Below, in pieces: positions 1 through 5,798 of a stretch of 6,574 bases of DNA (positions within the stretch are counted from its first letter, which is position 1; every line of letters starts with the position of its first letter). Under the pieces are notes generated by a model, which had not been told where the DNA came from, did not search any database, and was given only the letters and a program-made list of their open reading frames with translations. Source of the DNA: an uncultured Clostridium sp. (GTDB lineage: Bacteria > Bacillota > Clostridia > TANB77 > CAG-508); the NCBI GenBank assembly GCA_947568605.1, contig CANOPV010000050.1, forward strand, positions 1-6,574, given 5' to 3'. Position numbers and translations under genes: made by a program.

Positions 1-1546
1 TTAGTTTGTTTTCTTCTTCTTTTTTTAAATATTTGAATTCTATTAGTACTGATTTATAGTCTTTGTCTACATCTCTTGGTGTTATTAATAAATCTGTGTA
101 TTTTCTATTTACTTCTAATTCTGACCTAACACTAAATATTTTTAAGTTCATTGCTATACTGTAAAATATTATTTTTACATATTTTTCATCAAATTTTATA
201 CTATCTCTGTTTGATAGGTTGTTTAGGTATTTTTCTGTTAGTTCTACTATTTTGTCTATTTTTCCTTCTAGTGCTATTTGTCTTGCAATTTCTGAATAGT
301 TTGTTTCTATATCTACTTTTATTTCATCTTGTAGTATTTTTAAGAAGTAATCTGAATATATTTCTTTCATTATATTGTTTGGTATCTTTAATTTTGGAAA
401 TCCTACTTCGTCTCCTGATATTGTTAAATATCCTAAATAGAATAACATTGATATTAGTTCGTTTTCTCCAAATTCCATTACTGGATTAAATTTTTCTATT
501 ATTTGGGTTATTATTGGTTCTCCTGCTACTGTTTTTTCTATTATTTCTTGCCTTTTTTCTCCTTTACATAGGTCTAACATTTTTCCTAATTTACTATAAT
601 CGCTTGCTATGTTCATATCTATTAATTGATTTGGTATTTCTCTATATCTTGTATAATCTGATAGGAAATATAGACACATATTTGAATTGTACACATATTT
701 TTTTGCTTTTATTGAGAATTTATATCCATCATAGTTTTCTTTCATTATTGGTAATGTTTTTTCTTGTTCTTTTTTTGTGATTTCTTGGTTTTCCATTAAT
801 TTTATTATTTCTTCTTTGGTAAATCCCATCATTTCATTAAATTCAGCATCTTGTGTTATGTCTCTTCCTATATTGAAGCCTGATGTTAGGCTGTCTAGTG
901 TTATTGGGGCTACTCCTGTTATGAATATTCTATCTACTACACTTTCTGTTCCTTCTTTTAATATTTCATACCATTTTCTTACTTTTCCATTTTTTGAGAC
1001 TAAGTCTTTAAAACTGCTTGTGTCAAATCCTAATAATTCATTTGCAAAATGATCGTATTCGTCTATTATTACATATATTTTTTCTCCTGGTTTTTGGTAT
1101 ATAAAGGCTTCAAATAAACTTTTTAACATTCCTTCCATTGTTTGTTCTGGATTAATAATAAAATCTAGTTTATATTTATTTACAAAACTTTTTATTGAGA
1201 TTTCAGTTTTTTCCCTAAATCCTTTTATTGTTGCCGTCGCATCTGTTGTGTCTATTCCTGAAAAGTTAAATCTTAGTATATTATAACTATTTCTGTTTTT
1301 GGTTGGATTTTTTCCTATATATGTGTCTTTAAATAATTTTTCAAATTTATCTATTTTTAATTTATCATAGTAATTTTCTATTACACTTGTAAATAATGTT
1401 TTTCCAAATTTTCTTGGGCGTAAAAACATTATTCTTTTTTCTCCTAAACTTTCTAGTTTTTCTATATACATTGTCTTATCTATATATTCGTACCCATCTT
1501 CTACTAATTCTTCGTAATTGCTTATTCCATAAGGTAATTTTTTCAT
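1..1546 (-). CDS. AAA-ATPase-like / PD-(D/E)XK nuclease family protein, C-terminus cut by window edge
   Basis: Translating the minus strand from the ATG at 1544-1546 gives an open frame of 515 residues that reaches the window edge without a stop. The start MKKLPYGISNYEELVEDGYEY is typical of the AAA-ATPase-like (DUF1703-type) family. A Walker A-like loop RPRKFGKT lies at residues 43-50 and a Walker B-like IIDEYDH at about 160-166. The family signature ITGVAPITLDSLTSGFNI follows at roughly 205-225. Near the C-terminus, YTDLLI (Asp485) and LIEFKYLKK (Glu503, Lys505) fit the D...ExK core of a PD-(D/E)XK nuclease. Family members are usually about 520-580 residues, so only a short tail is missing. 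An AGGAG at 1559-1563 lies 12 bases before the ATG, slightly long, but the family-like N-terminus supports this start. These proteins are common, often multicopy, in gut Clostridia and Bacteroidetes; their biological role is not established. A nuclease/NTPase role in defence or in mobile-element biology is inference. Confidence 0.88.
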   Translation of the reverse strand, partial: MKKLPYGISNYEELVEDGYEYIDKTMYIEKLESLGEKRIMFLRPRKFGKTLFTSVIENYYDKLKIDKFEKLFKDTYIGKNPTKNRNSYNILRFNFSGIDTTDATATIKGFREKTEISIKSFVNKYKLDFIINPEQTMEGMLKSLFEAFIYQKPGEKIYVIIDEYDHFANELLGFDTSSFKDLVSKNGKVRKWYEILKEGTESVVDRIFITGVAPITLDSLTSGFNIGRDITQDAEFNEMMGFTKEEIIKLMENQEITKKEQEKTLPIMKENYDGYKFSIKAKKYVYNSNMCLYFLSDYTRYREIPNQLIDMNIASDYSKLGKMLDLCKGEKRQEIIEKTVAGEPIITQIIEKFNPVMEFGENELISMLFYLGYLTISGDEVGFPKLKIPNNIMKEIYSDYFLKILQDEIKVDIETNYSEIARQIALEGKIDKIVELTEKYLNNLSNRDSIKFDEKYVKIIFYSIAMNLKIFSVRSELEVNRKYTDLLITPRDVDKDYKSVLIEFKYLKKEEENKL

Positions 1547-1572
1547 ATTCTTACCACGCTCCTACACATATT

Positions 1573-1601
1573 ATTGTACTTTATTTCAAAAAAAATAGCA
1601 A
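1573..1601 (-). promoter_or_regulatory. Sigma-70-type promoter for the AAA-ATPase-like gene
   Basis: On the minus strand TTGCTA (1601-1596) and TACAAT (1578-1573) are separated by exactly 17 bases. Transcription would begin near 1566, giving a leader of only about 20 bases that still includes the AGGAG. The -35 box lies inside the 3' arm of the hairpin at 1591-1619, so promoter and upstream terminator overlap. The -35 match is 4 of 6, so this is a reasonable but unproven promoter. Confidence 0.45.
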
Positions 1602-1619
1602 GTATAACTTGCTATTTTT
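1591..1619 (-). terminator. Intrinsic terminator (symmetric) upstream of the AAA-ATPase-like gene
   Basis: A perfect 12-base inverted repeat, AAAAATAGCAAG at 1591-1602 and CTTGCTATTTTT at 1608-1619, flanks a 5-base loop. Read on the minus strand the 3' arm runs straight into more T (through 1588), giving an eight-T tract. It can end minus-strand transcripts coming from 1641-2060, and its A/T flanks might also work on the plus strand. It lies 45 bases before the AAA-ATPase-like start codon, so it either insulates that gene or attenuates read-through into it. Confidence 0.7.
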
Positions 1620-1751
1620 AATAAATTTAACACCGACTTTTTACATATTCTGTATTGTACTACTGAATATAAAGTCCAACTCGAAAAGAAATGTCATATC
1701 CACTATTAAAACCTCCTCCTTATAATTTCTTTATTTATTTTTTAGCAAGTT
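1606..1751. repeat. 9-base inverted repeat (AACTTGCTA / TAGCAAGTT) enclosing the mini-ORF
   Basis: On the plus strand AACTTGCTA occurs at 1606-1614, inside the terminator, and its reverse complement TAGCAAGTT at 1743-1751. In a minus-strand transcript the upstream copy (1751-1743) could pair with the 5' arm of the terminator (1614-1606) and compete with terminator formation. Alternatively the two copies are the ends of a small 146-base element. Either reading is inference. Confidence 0.35.
1641..1703 (-). CDS. Possible 20-residue peptide with a very strong ribosome binding site
   Basis: The minus strand has AAGGAGGAGG ending 8 bases before a GTG at 1703-1701, then 20 sense codons (VDMTFLFELDFIFSSTIQNM) and TAA at 1643-1641. 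The ribosome binding site is better than that of any annotated gene here, and its spacing fits the GTG rather than the ATG two codons later. The terminator at 1591-1619 starts 22 bases after the stop. I do not recognise the peptide. It is hydrophobic with two acidic residues and is too short to call confidently. It could be a leader peptide, a small stand-alone peptide, or the remnant of a gene start. The case rests on the ribosome binding site and the terminator. Confidence 0.4.
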   Translation of the reverse strand: MDMTFLFELDFIFSSTIQNM

Positions 1752-1760
1752 CTTCAAAGT

Positions 1761-1783
1761 GCGGGCAGCTACAAGCCCCCTAC
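1761..1783. repeat. Degenerate REP-like palindrome (GCGGGC...GCCCCCTAC)
   Basis: The segment GCGGGCAGCT followed by ACAAGCCCCCTAC can fold through GGG/CCC and GCT/AGC with an internal mismatch. It shares the GCGGGC...CCCCTAC frame of the better copy at 3251-3273, so it looks like a decayed member of the same dispersed palindromic repeat family. It is GC-rich in an otherwise AT-rich gap. Confidence 0.5.
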
Positions 1784-1849
1784 ATTTCTTTGTTTTGGAT
1801 AATAGAAAACATAAAACAACAAAAACAGAACCTATTTTTTATGTGTTAA

Positions 1850-1865
1850 AATTGCAAACGCAATT
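1850..1865. repeat. Short inverted repeat AATTGC-AAAC-GCAATT
   Basis: Six-base arms at 1850-1855 and 1860-1865 surround a four-base loop. Transcribed on either strand it would form a small hairpin. There is no T tract, so it is not a terminator. It is the only other structure I see between about 1790 and 1900, which otherwise holds unremarkable AT-rich sequence. Confidence 0.3.
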
Positions 1866-1903
1866 AAAACGCATAAACAAATTTGCTCTGTTTATTATTT
1901 TTT

Positions 1904-2008
1904 CTATAATATTATCTTTTGAGATGAAAATTGACGCAAAAATCTCTTTATCCAAACATCTTTTATATATACAGTGGCAAGAGTTATAGCGTTTTTCATT
2001 TTCATCAT
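1904..2008 (-). CDS. Possible 34-residue small ORF, unrecognised
   Basis: On the minus strand ATGATG at 2008-2003 opens 34 codons (MMKMKNAITLATVYIKDVWI..., ending QKIIL) closed by TAG at 1906-1904. The peptide is basic with a hydrophobic stretch near its start. Only a weak purine-rich AGAAAG precedes it. It lies just downstream of the possible promoter at 2031-2057. I do not recognise it, and a chance ORF is quite possible. Confidence 0.2.
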   Translation of the reverse strand: MMKMKNAITLATVYIKDVWIKRFLRQFSSQKIIL

Positions 2009-2030
2009 TCTTTCTTTTGTTTCTGTTCTT

Positions 2031-2057
2031 TTTATATCAATTAAATTGTGTTGTCAA
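2031..2057 (-). promoter_or_regulatory. Possible promoter reading into the 1590-2030 gap
   Basis: The minus strand has a perfect TTGACA at 2057-2052 and TATAAA at 2036-2031. The 15-base spacing is shorter than the ideal 17, which lowers confidence. It would drive a transcript of about 430 bases towards the terminator at 1591-1619, across both mini-ORFs and the palindrome at 1761-1783. Confidence 0.35.
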
Positions 2058-2120
2058 TATTTTTTTGAAATTTTTTGATTTTCATTAGAATTAGGGTTTT
2101 TATAAAATGTTATTTTAAAA

Positions 2121-2151
2121 AATTTTATTAAGTAGAAATTAGTATAAAATT
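2121..2151 (-). terminator. Weak AT-only hairpin just after ddl
   Basis: AATTTTAT at 2121-2128 and ATAAAATT at 2144-2151 form an 8-base stem with a 15-base loop. On the minus strand the 3' arm is followed by a T run. The stem has no G-C pairs, so it is a poor terminator, but it is the only candidate directly downstream of the ddl stop codon. Confidence 0.25.
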
Positions 2152-2156
2152 ATATT

Positions 2157-3206
2157 CTAATTTGCTAATTCTATTAATTTATCTAATAATTCTGAATATT
2201 TTATTCCTACTTGATTAAATAATTTTGGATACATACTTATTTCTGTAAATCCTGGCATTGTGTTTATTTCATTTATATATATTTCATTTGTTTTATCTTC
2301 TATAAAGAAGTCTACTCTTGATAAGCCTTTTCCATCTATTGCTTTAAATGCTTTTATCGCTAAGTCTCTAATTTTATTTGAAATCTCTTTTTGTAAACTC
2401 GCTGGTATTAAGACTTTTGACCCTGCATTATTGTATTTTGCGTCAAATGTGTAAAATTCTTCTGCTGGCAATATTTCTCCTACACAAGAAGATAATACTT
2501 CTTCATTTCCTAATACTGCACATTCTACTTCTCTTCCTTTAATTCCTTGTTCTATTAAAATTTTTGTGTCATAGTTTGTTGCGTATTCTATATATTTTTT
2601 TAATTCTTCTTCTGTGTTTGCTTTGTTTATTCCTACTGATGAGCCTGAGTTTGATGGTTTTATAAACATTGGAAATTTTAATTTATCTACTATAATTTTG
2701 CAGATTTTATCTAATGTACATATCTCTTCATTGAATTGTTTATCTACATATATGTAATTTTCTCCTACTTTTCTTATATATTCATATTTTGCTTGTTTTA
2801 TATTTGCTTTTTCAAATATTATTTTTGTATATACTTTATCCATTCCAATACTTGAAGCAAGTACTCCACATCCAACATAATTTATTTTTAACATTTTAAA
2901 TATTCCTTGTATTGAGCCGTCTTCTCCTCCTATACCGTGTAATACTGGGAATACTACATCTAGTTGTTTTAATGTTTCAAATATGTTTTCTATTTTTGTT
3001 AAATTTTCTAGTTTTTGTCCTACTTTTAAGATTTCTATTTTTTCTGTTGGTACATTGTATTTATACCATTCTCCTTGTTCTGATATGTATATTGGTGTTA
3101 TTTCATATTTGTTTTTATTTAGACTTTTTATTACTGATGTTCCAGATACGATTGATACATCGTGTTCTGTTGAAATTCCTCCAAAAATTATTCCTATTTT
3201 CTTCAT
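2157..3206 (-). CDS. ddl: D-alanine--D-alanine ligase
   Basis: This cytoplasmic ATP-grasp enzyme joins two D-alanines using ATP, providing the dipeptide that MurF adds to the peptidoglycan precursor. The 349-residue product starts MKKIGIIFGGISTEHDVSIVSG, the classic Ddl N-terminus with the substrate-binding Glu at residue 14. PVLHGIGGEDGSIQG lies at 87-101, the ATP-binding SGSSVG at 187-192 and EVECAVLG at 226-233. The omega loop EFYTFDAKY at 250-258 carries the Lys-Tyr pair that favours D-Ala as second substrate. VanA-type D-Ala-D-Lac ligases differ in this loop, so vancomycin-type specificity is unlikely. Arg297, Asp299, Glu313 and Asn315, in SRVDFF and YINEINTMPGF, are the expected metal/phosphate ligands. 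AGGAGG ends 4 bases before the ATG, slightly tight. No clear promoter is visible directly upstream; the gene lies 492 bases downstream of murF on the same strand. Confidence 0.96.
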   Translation of the reverse strand: MKKIGIIFGGISTEHDVSIVSGTSVIKSLNKNKYEITPIYISEQGEWYKYNVPTEKIEILKVGQKLENLTKIENIFETLKQLDVVFPVLHGIGGEDGSIQGIFKMLKINYVGCGVLASSIGMDKVYTKIIFEKANIKQAKYEYIRKVGENYIYVDKQFNEEICTLDKICKIIVDKLKFPMFIKPSNSGSSVGINKANTEEELKKYIEYATNYDTKILIEQGIKGREVECAVLGNEEVLSSCVGEILPAEEFYTFDAKYNNAGSKVLIPASLQKEISNKIRDLAIKAFKAIDGKGLSRVDFFIEDKTNEIYINEINTMPGFTEISMYPKLFNQVGIKYSELLDKLIELAN

Positions 3207-3250
3207 AAGACCTCCTAATTTGATTATTTATTTTAGTATGCCGTTGGAGA

Positions 3251-3273
3251 GCGGGCGATTAAAATCGCCCCTA
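3251..3273. repeat. REP-like palindrome GCGGGCGATT...AATCGCCCCTAC
   Basis: GGGCGATT at 3253-3260 and AATCGCCC at 3263-3270 are perfect inverted arms around AA, framed by GC on the left and CTAC on the right. This is the intact form of the copy at 1761-1783. Similar palindromes are, from general familiarity, dispersed between genes in gut Clostridia. It sits 45 bases upstream of the ddl start codon, where the ddl leader would be. Confidence 0.65.
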
Positions 3274-3308
3274 CACGTGTTTTCGAAATTTTTTAATTTA
3301 ATTAAGAA

Positions 3309-3375
3309 CCCTCCGGCACTCCGTGCCACCTCCCTTAAATAAGGGAGACAAGGCTTAAAGCGAAGCGTGAGGCGA
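3309..3375. repeat. Composite palindromic repeat (MITE-like), two hairpins plus GCGAAGCG tail
   Basis: CCCTCC precedes a hairpin GGCAC-TCC-GTGCC at 3315-3327. A second hairpin, CTCCCTT-AAAT-AAGGGAG, follows at 3330-3347, and then a tail with AAAGCGAAGCGTGAGGCG. The combination of a GGTGGCACGGAGTGCCGGAGGG-type hairpin (reverse strand) and a CTCCCTT/AAGGGAG hairpin resembles dispersed intergenic repeats known from low-GC gut Clostridia. That assignment is from memory, not from a search. No transposase is present, so any movement would have needed help in trans. Confidence 0.6.
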
Positions 3376-3429
3376 AAATTATTTTAAATAAAATTTTTAG
3401 TGTAATTCATTTCACAACCTTTTTATAGA

Positions 3430-3506
3430 TTTTTTTCAAAATTACGGTCTGACAGCCGTGGAGGCGGGGAATACCCGTGAGCCTGGAAAACTAATTTTGA
3501 AAAAAA
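3430..3506. other. Unrecognised structured 77-base element (long stem enclosing two hairpins)
   Basis: A perfect 15-base inverted repeat, T-rich arm at 3430-3444 and its complement at 3492-3506, encloses a GC-rich core. The core holds CGG(T)...(G)CCG at 3445-3458 with loop CTGACA, and AGGC...GCCT at 3462-3484 with an inner GGG...CCC and an unpaired GTGA on one side. The predicted shape is a three-way junction. The T-rich and A-rich arms mean it would resemble a large terminator read from either strand. The core does not match any riboswitch consensus I know (I considered TPP, cobalamin, ZTP, c-di-GMP, THF and fluoride). It could be a small mobile repeat, a structured RNA or an elaborate terminator. 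Confidence 0.5.
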
Positions 3507-3513
3507 ATAATTT

Positions 3514-3545
3514 TTAGCCGAAGCAAAGCGTAGCGGTTGGAGCCA
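3514..3545. repeat. GC-rich repeat remnant (AGCCGAAGC AAAGC GTAGCGG)
   Basis: AGCCGAAGCAAAGCGTAGCG followed by GTTGGAGCC is an imperfect palindrome with CCG/CGG ends. It shares the AAAGCG(A)AGCGT-like wording of the tail at 3358-3374 and a GTTGGAG word with 3243-3249. It looks like another piece of the repeat cluster rather than coding sequence. From 3546 to 3698 I see only AT-rich sequence with a 14-base A/T palindrome (ATTAAATATTTAAT, 3576-3589). Confidence 0.4.
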
Positions 3546-3698
3546 AAAGTATATTTTTAAATATTTTAGCGAAGAATTAAATATTTAATCTAATTAAAAA
3601 AATAATTTTAACTAAGAATTGTATAACAAAAAAACATATTTTTAATTTTTTTTAGTGAATAATTGTATACTTAATTAAAATTCTAAAAAATAAACAAT

Positions 3699-5081
3699 TT
3701 ATAATATAGCATTTACAATTTCATCAAATTTCATTGAGTGTGATGCTTTTACTAATATGTTGTCTCCATTTTTCATTATTTCTTTTAATTTAGAAATTAC
3801 ATCTTGTTTATAATCATATTCAAAAACATTTTCTTTTTTGATTCCTATTTCAATCGCTTTTTGAGAAATATTTTTTGCTTCTTTTCCACATACTATTAAA
3901 ATATCCACATTATTATTTTTTGCTTCAATTCCAACATCTTCGTGTAGTTTTTTTGAATATTCTCCTAATTCTAACATATCTCCTAAAACTGCAATTTTTC
4001 TTCCTTTTAAATTTTTTAAATATTCTAACGATGATTTCATTGAATCATAACTTGCATTATATGTACCATTTATTATTGTTACATTATTACTGTTTTTTTG
4101 TACATCCATTCTATTTTTTGTTAATTCAAATTTTGCAATTCCGTCTATTATTTTTTCAATTTCAATACCAATTTCAATACCTACACACATTGCACATAAA
4201 CTATTATATATAAAGTGCTTTCCTCCAATTAAGACTTCTACATTGTATTTATTATTGTTTATATCTACTAAATATTTACTTTCATTTTCATAAAGTTCTA
4301 TATTTTGTGCTATTATATCACTTTTATTTTCTATTCCATAGGTTTTTACTTTATATGTATTATTTTTTTCATTCCATTTATGTAATAAGTCATTATCATT
4401 ATTTATTATAAGTGTTCCATTTTCTTTCATTCCTTCTAAAATTTCTAATTTTGCTTTTAGTATATTTTCTCTGGAACCTAATTCTCCTATATGTGATGTT
4501 CCTATATTTATTATAACACACTTAGTCGGTTTTGCAATGTTTGTAAGTGTTCTTATTTCTCCTAATGCACTCATTCCCATTTCTACTACTAATGCATTAT
4601 GCTCTTTTAATTTTAGTATTGTAAGTGGTAATCCTATATGATTGTTTAAATTTCCTTCTGTTTTTAATACATCATATTTCTCAGACATTACACTTGCTAT
4701 TATGTCTTTTGTGCTTGTTTTTCCAACACTTCCTGTAATTGCAATTACTGGTATATTATATAAACTTCTTTTATATGATGCTATTTGTTGCAATGCTTTT
4801 ATTGTATCTTTTACTTCGATAATTGCTATATTTTCATACTTTTTTATTTTATTGATGTCGATTTCTACATCTTGCAAAATACATACATTTGCTCCTTTTT
4901 CTAATGCTTGTTCATAAAATAAACTTCCATTAAATTTTTCACCTTTTATTCCAATGTAAGTGTCATTTTTATTGATTGTTCTTGTGTCTTTTGAAAAATC
5001 TTCACATATTATATTTTCATTTCCATATAATAATTTTCCATTACATATTTTTAAAATATCTTTTACTTTTATATCTTTCAT
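3699..5081 (-). CDS. murF: UDP-N-acetylmuramoyl-tripeptide--D-alanyl-D-alanine ligase
   Basis: MurF adds D-Ala-D-Ala to UDP-MurNAc-tripeptide in the cytoplasm, the last soluble step of peptidoglycan precursor synthesis. The 460-residue product has the Mur ligase layout. An N-terminal substrate domain contains DTRT (32-35). The central ATPase domain has the P-loop ITGSVGKTSTKD (115-126), EGNLNNHIGLPLT (142-154), EMGMSALGEI (167-176) and INIGTSHIGELGS (191-203), then AKLE (210-213), whose Lys is normally carbamylated. The C-terminal domain has NRMD (323-326), YNASYDSM (341-348), AVLGDMLELGEYS (364-376) and LVKASHSMKFDEIV (443-456). Length is normal for the family. GAGGGA precedes the ATG by about 5 bases. 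A consensus promoter sits at 5118-5146. ddl lies downstream on the same strand, beyond the repeat cluster, and supplies MurF's substrate. Small departures from the family (NGTYNASY where DDxYNANP is usual, KASHSM where KGSRSM is usual) are within plausible variation. Confidence 0.96.
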   Translation of the reverse strand: MKDIKVKDILKICNGKLLYGNENIICEDFSKDTRTINKNDTYIGIKGEKFNGSLFYEQALEKGANVCILQDVEIDINKIKKYENIAIIEVKDTIKALQQIASYKRSLYNIPVIAITGSVGKTSTKDIIASVMSEKYDVLKTEGNLNNHIGLPLTILKLKEHNALVVEMGMSALGEIRTLTNIAKPTKCVIINIGTSHIGELGSRENILKAKLEILEGMKENGTLIINNDNDLLHKWNEKNNTYKVKTYGIENKSDIIAQNIELYENESKYLVDINNNKYNVEVLIGGKHFIYNSLCAMCVGIEIGIEIEKIIDGIAKFELTKNRMDVQKNSNNVTIINGTYNASYDSMKSSLEYLKNLKGRKIAVLGDMLELGEYSKKLHEDVGIEAKNNNVDILIVCGKEAKNISQKAIEIGIKKENVFEYDYKQDVISKLKEIMKNGDNILVKASHSMKFDEIVNAIL

Positions 5082-5117
5082 ATACTTCCCTCTTGTAATT
5101 TATATTATTACTTTTTT

Positions 5118-5146
5118 AATATATACCTTATTTATTTAAATGTCAA
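5118..5146 (-). promoter_or_regulatory. murF promoter (TTGACA-17-TATATT)
   Basis: On the minus strand TTGACA at 5146-5141 and TATATT at 5123-5118 are separated by exactly 17 bases. Transcription would start near 5111, leaving a leader of about 30 bases to the murF ATG. It faces away from the plus-strand promoter at 5178-5206, with about 30 bases between the two -35 boxes. Confidence 0.75.
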
Positions 5147-5177
5147 ATTATTAACATAATTTATTTTGTGAAAATTG

Positions 5178-5206
5178 TTGACTTTTTATATAAAATCATT
5201 TATAAT
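5178..5206 (+). promoter_or_regulatory. Promoter of the 160-residue protein gene (TTGACT-17-TATAAT)
   Basis: TTGACT at 5178-5183 and a perfect TATAAT at 5201-5206 are 17 bases apart. The start point would be near 5213, 28 bases before the ATG at 5241. An in-frame TTG at 5175 would lie upstream of this promoter, which argues against any longer form of the protein. Confidence 0.78.
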
Positions 5207-5240
5207 ATTATTACAATTTTTAAAGAAGGGATGTTCTACA

Positions 5241-5723
5241 ATGGCAAACAACAAAATCTCAGTAAATGCAGCTCTTGAACTCTATGAGGAGGATCAGGAA
5301 ATTCAACAGGATGTAGATTCCTCGAAAAATCCTGTAGATTATCTTGATAATTTGCTTGCATCCTCCAAACCTGACTTTTGTGAATTTTATGCAAATGCAT
5401 TTTATCTTGAGCCTATTGAAACGATGTTGGAAAAAATCGAGGCAGACAAATTGAGCGACATAGAATCCAGTTCTACTGATAATCATACAAGTAGATTTAC
5501 GAATAATCGTGCTACTCGTAGGAAAAACAATGCAAAAGCAAAAAAACGGGTTTGCAGGAATGCAATAAATGCAAGCAAAAATTACGAAAAGAGAAAAAAT
5601 TATTCTATTTTCTATACTGCAAATGTTCGGGGCAAAGATCGTAGAAGACAATTTTGGCATAATCCAAAATTGACAAGAGCAAGACGACTTAGAAGAGAAA
5701 TGACAAAATTTACAGGAATTTAA
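5241..5723 (+). CDS. Unknown 160-residue protein, acidic N-terminal half and basic C-terminal half
   Basis: I do not recognise this family. The chosen ATG has AGAAGGG ending 10 bases upstream and a consensus promoter before that. By hand count residues 1-80 carry about 19 Asp/Glu and 5 Lys/Arg, while residues 81-160 carry about 26 Lys/Arg and 3 Asp/Glu. The N-terminal part (NPVDYLDNLL, EPIETMLEKIEADKL) looks helical. The C-terminal part is rich in Arg pairs (NNRATRRKN, GKDRRRQFWHNPKL, RARRLRREM) and could bind nucleic acid or a ribosomal site. There is no signal peptide or membrane segment. The gene is richer in G+C than its neighbours: two 60-base stretches (5281-5340, 5521-5580) contain 23 and 21 G/C, against 11 in a murF stretch (4261-4320). 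That suggests strong expression or foreign origin. It is convergent with the toxin gene and shares its terminator. Confidence 0.85.
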   Translation: MANNKISVNAALELYEEDQEIQQDVDSSKNPVDYLDNLLASSKPDFCEFYANAFYLEPIETMLEKIEADKLSDIESSSTDNHTSRFTNNRATRRKNNAKAKKRVCRNAINASKNYEKRKNYSIFYTANVRGKDRRRQFWHNPKLTRARRLRREMTKFTGI

Positions 5724-5733
5724 ATTATCCCTA

Positions 5734-5762
5734 AAAAATGTGCCTTTTATAGGCACATTTTT
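5734..5762. terminator. Bidirectional intrinsic terminator between convergent genes
   Basis: AAAAATGTGCCT at 5734-5745 and AGGCACATTTTT at 5751-5762 form a perfect 12-base stem around TTTAT. The 3' T run on the plus strand serves the gene ending at 5723. On the minus strand the mirror T run serves the toxin gene ending at 5799, 36 bases away. Confidence 0.88.
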
Positions 5763-5798
5763 ATTGAACATTTCTATTTGCTATTTCTATGACTTTCT

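Noticed and set aside
151..1052. Plus-strand open frames rich in Leu, Phe and Ile
   Set aside because: They are antisense shadows of the AAA-ATPase-like gene; the AT-rich minus-strand codons give hydrophobic plus-strand translations that mimic membrane proteins.
1396..1989. Plus-strand open frames of 109 and 76 codons
   Set aside because: The first overlaps the AAA-ATPase-like gene and its terminator. The second crosses the degenerate palindrome, has no ribosome binding site and shows no motif.
2157..3206. VanA-type D-Ala-D-Lac ligase
   Set aside because: The omega loop has EFYTFDAKY as in ordinary Ddl enzymes, and no vanH, vanX or regulatory genes are present.
3430..3506. TPP-like riboswitch, because of the words GAATACCC and GAGCCTGG
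   Set aside because: The conserved CUGAGA-type core and the partner helix of a TPP riboswitch are missing, and the surrounding structure does not fit.
5175..5240. N-terminal extension of the 160-residue protein from a TTG at 5175
   Set aside because: It would start upstream of the TTGACT/TATAAT promoter and lacks a ribosome binding site, while the ATG at 5241 has both a ribosome binding site and a fitting leader.
5259..5771. Minus-strand 170-codon open frame
   Set aside because: It overlaps the plus-strand gene over its whole length, has cysteine-rich low-complexity wording without family motifs, and reads through the terminator hairpin.
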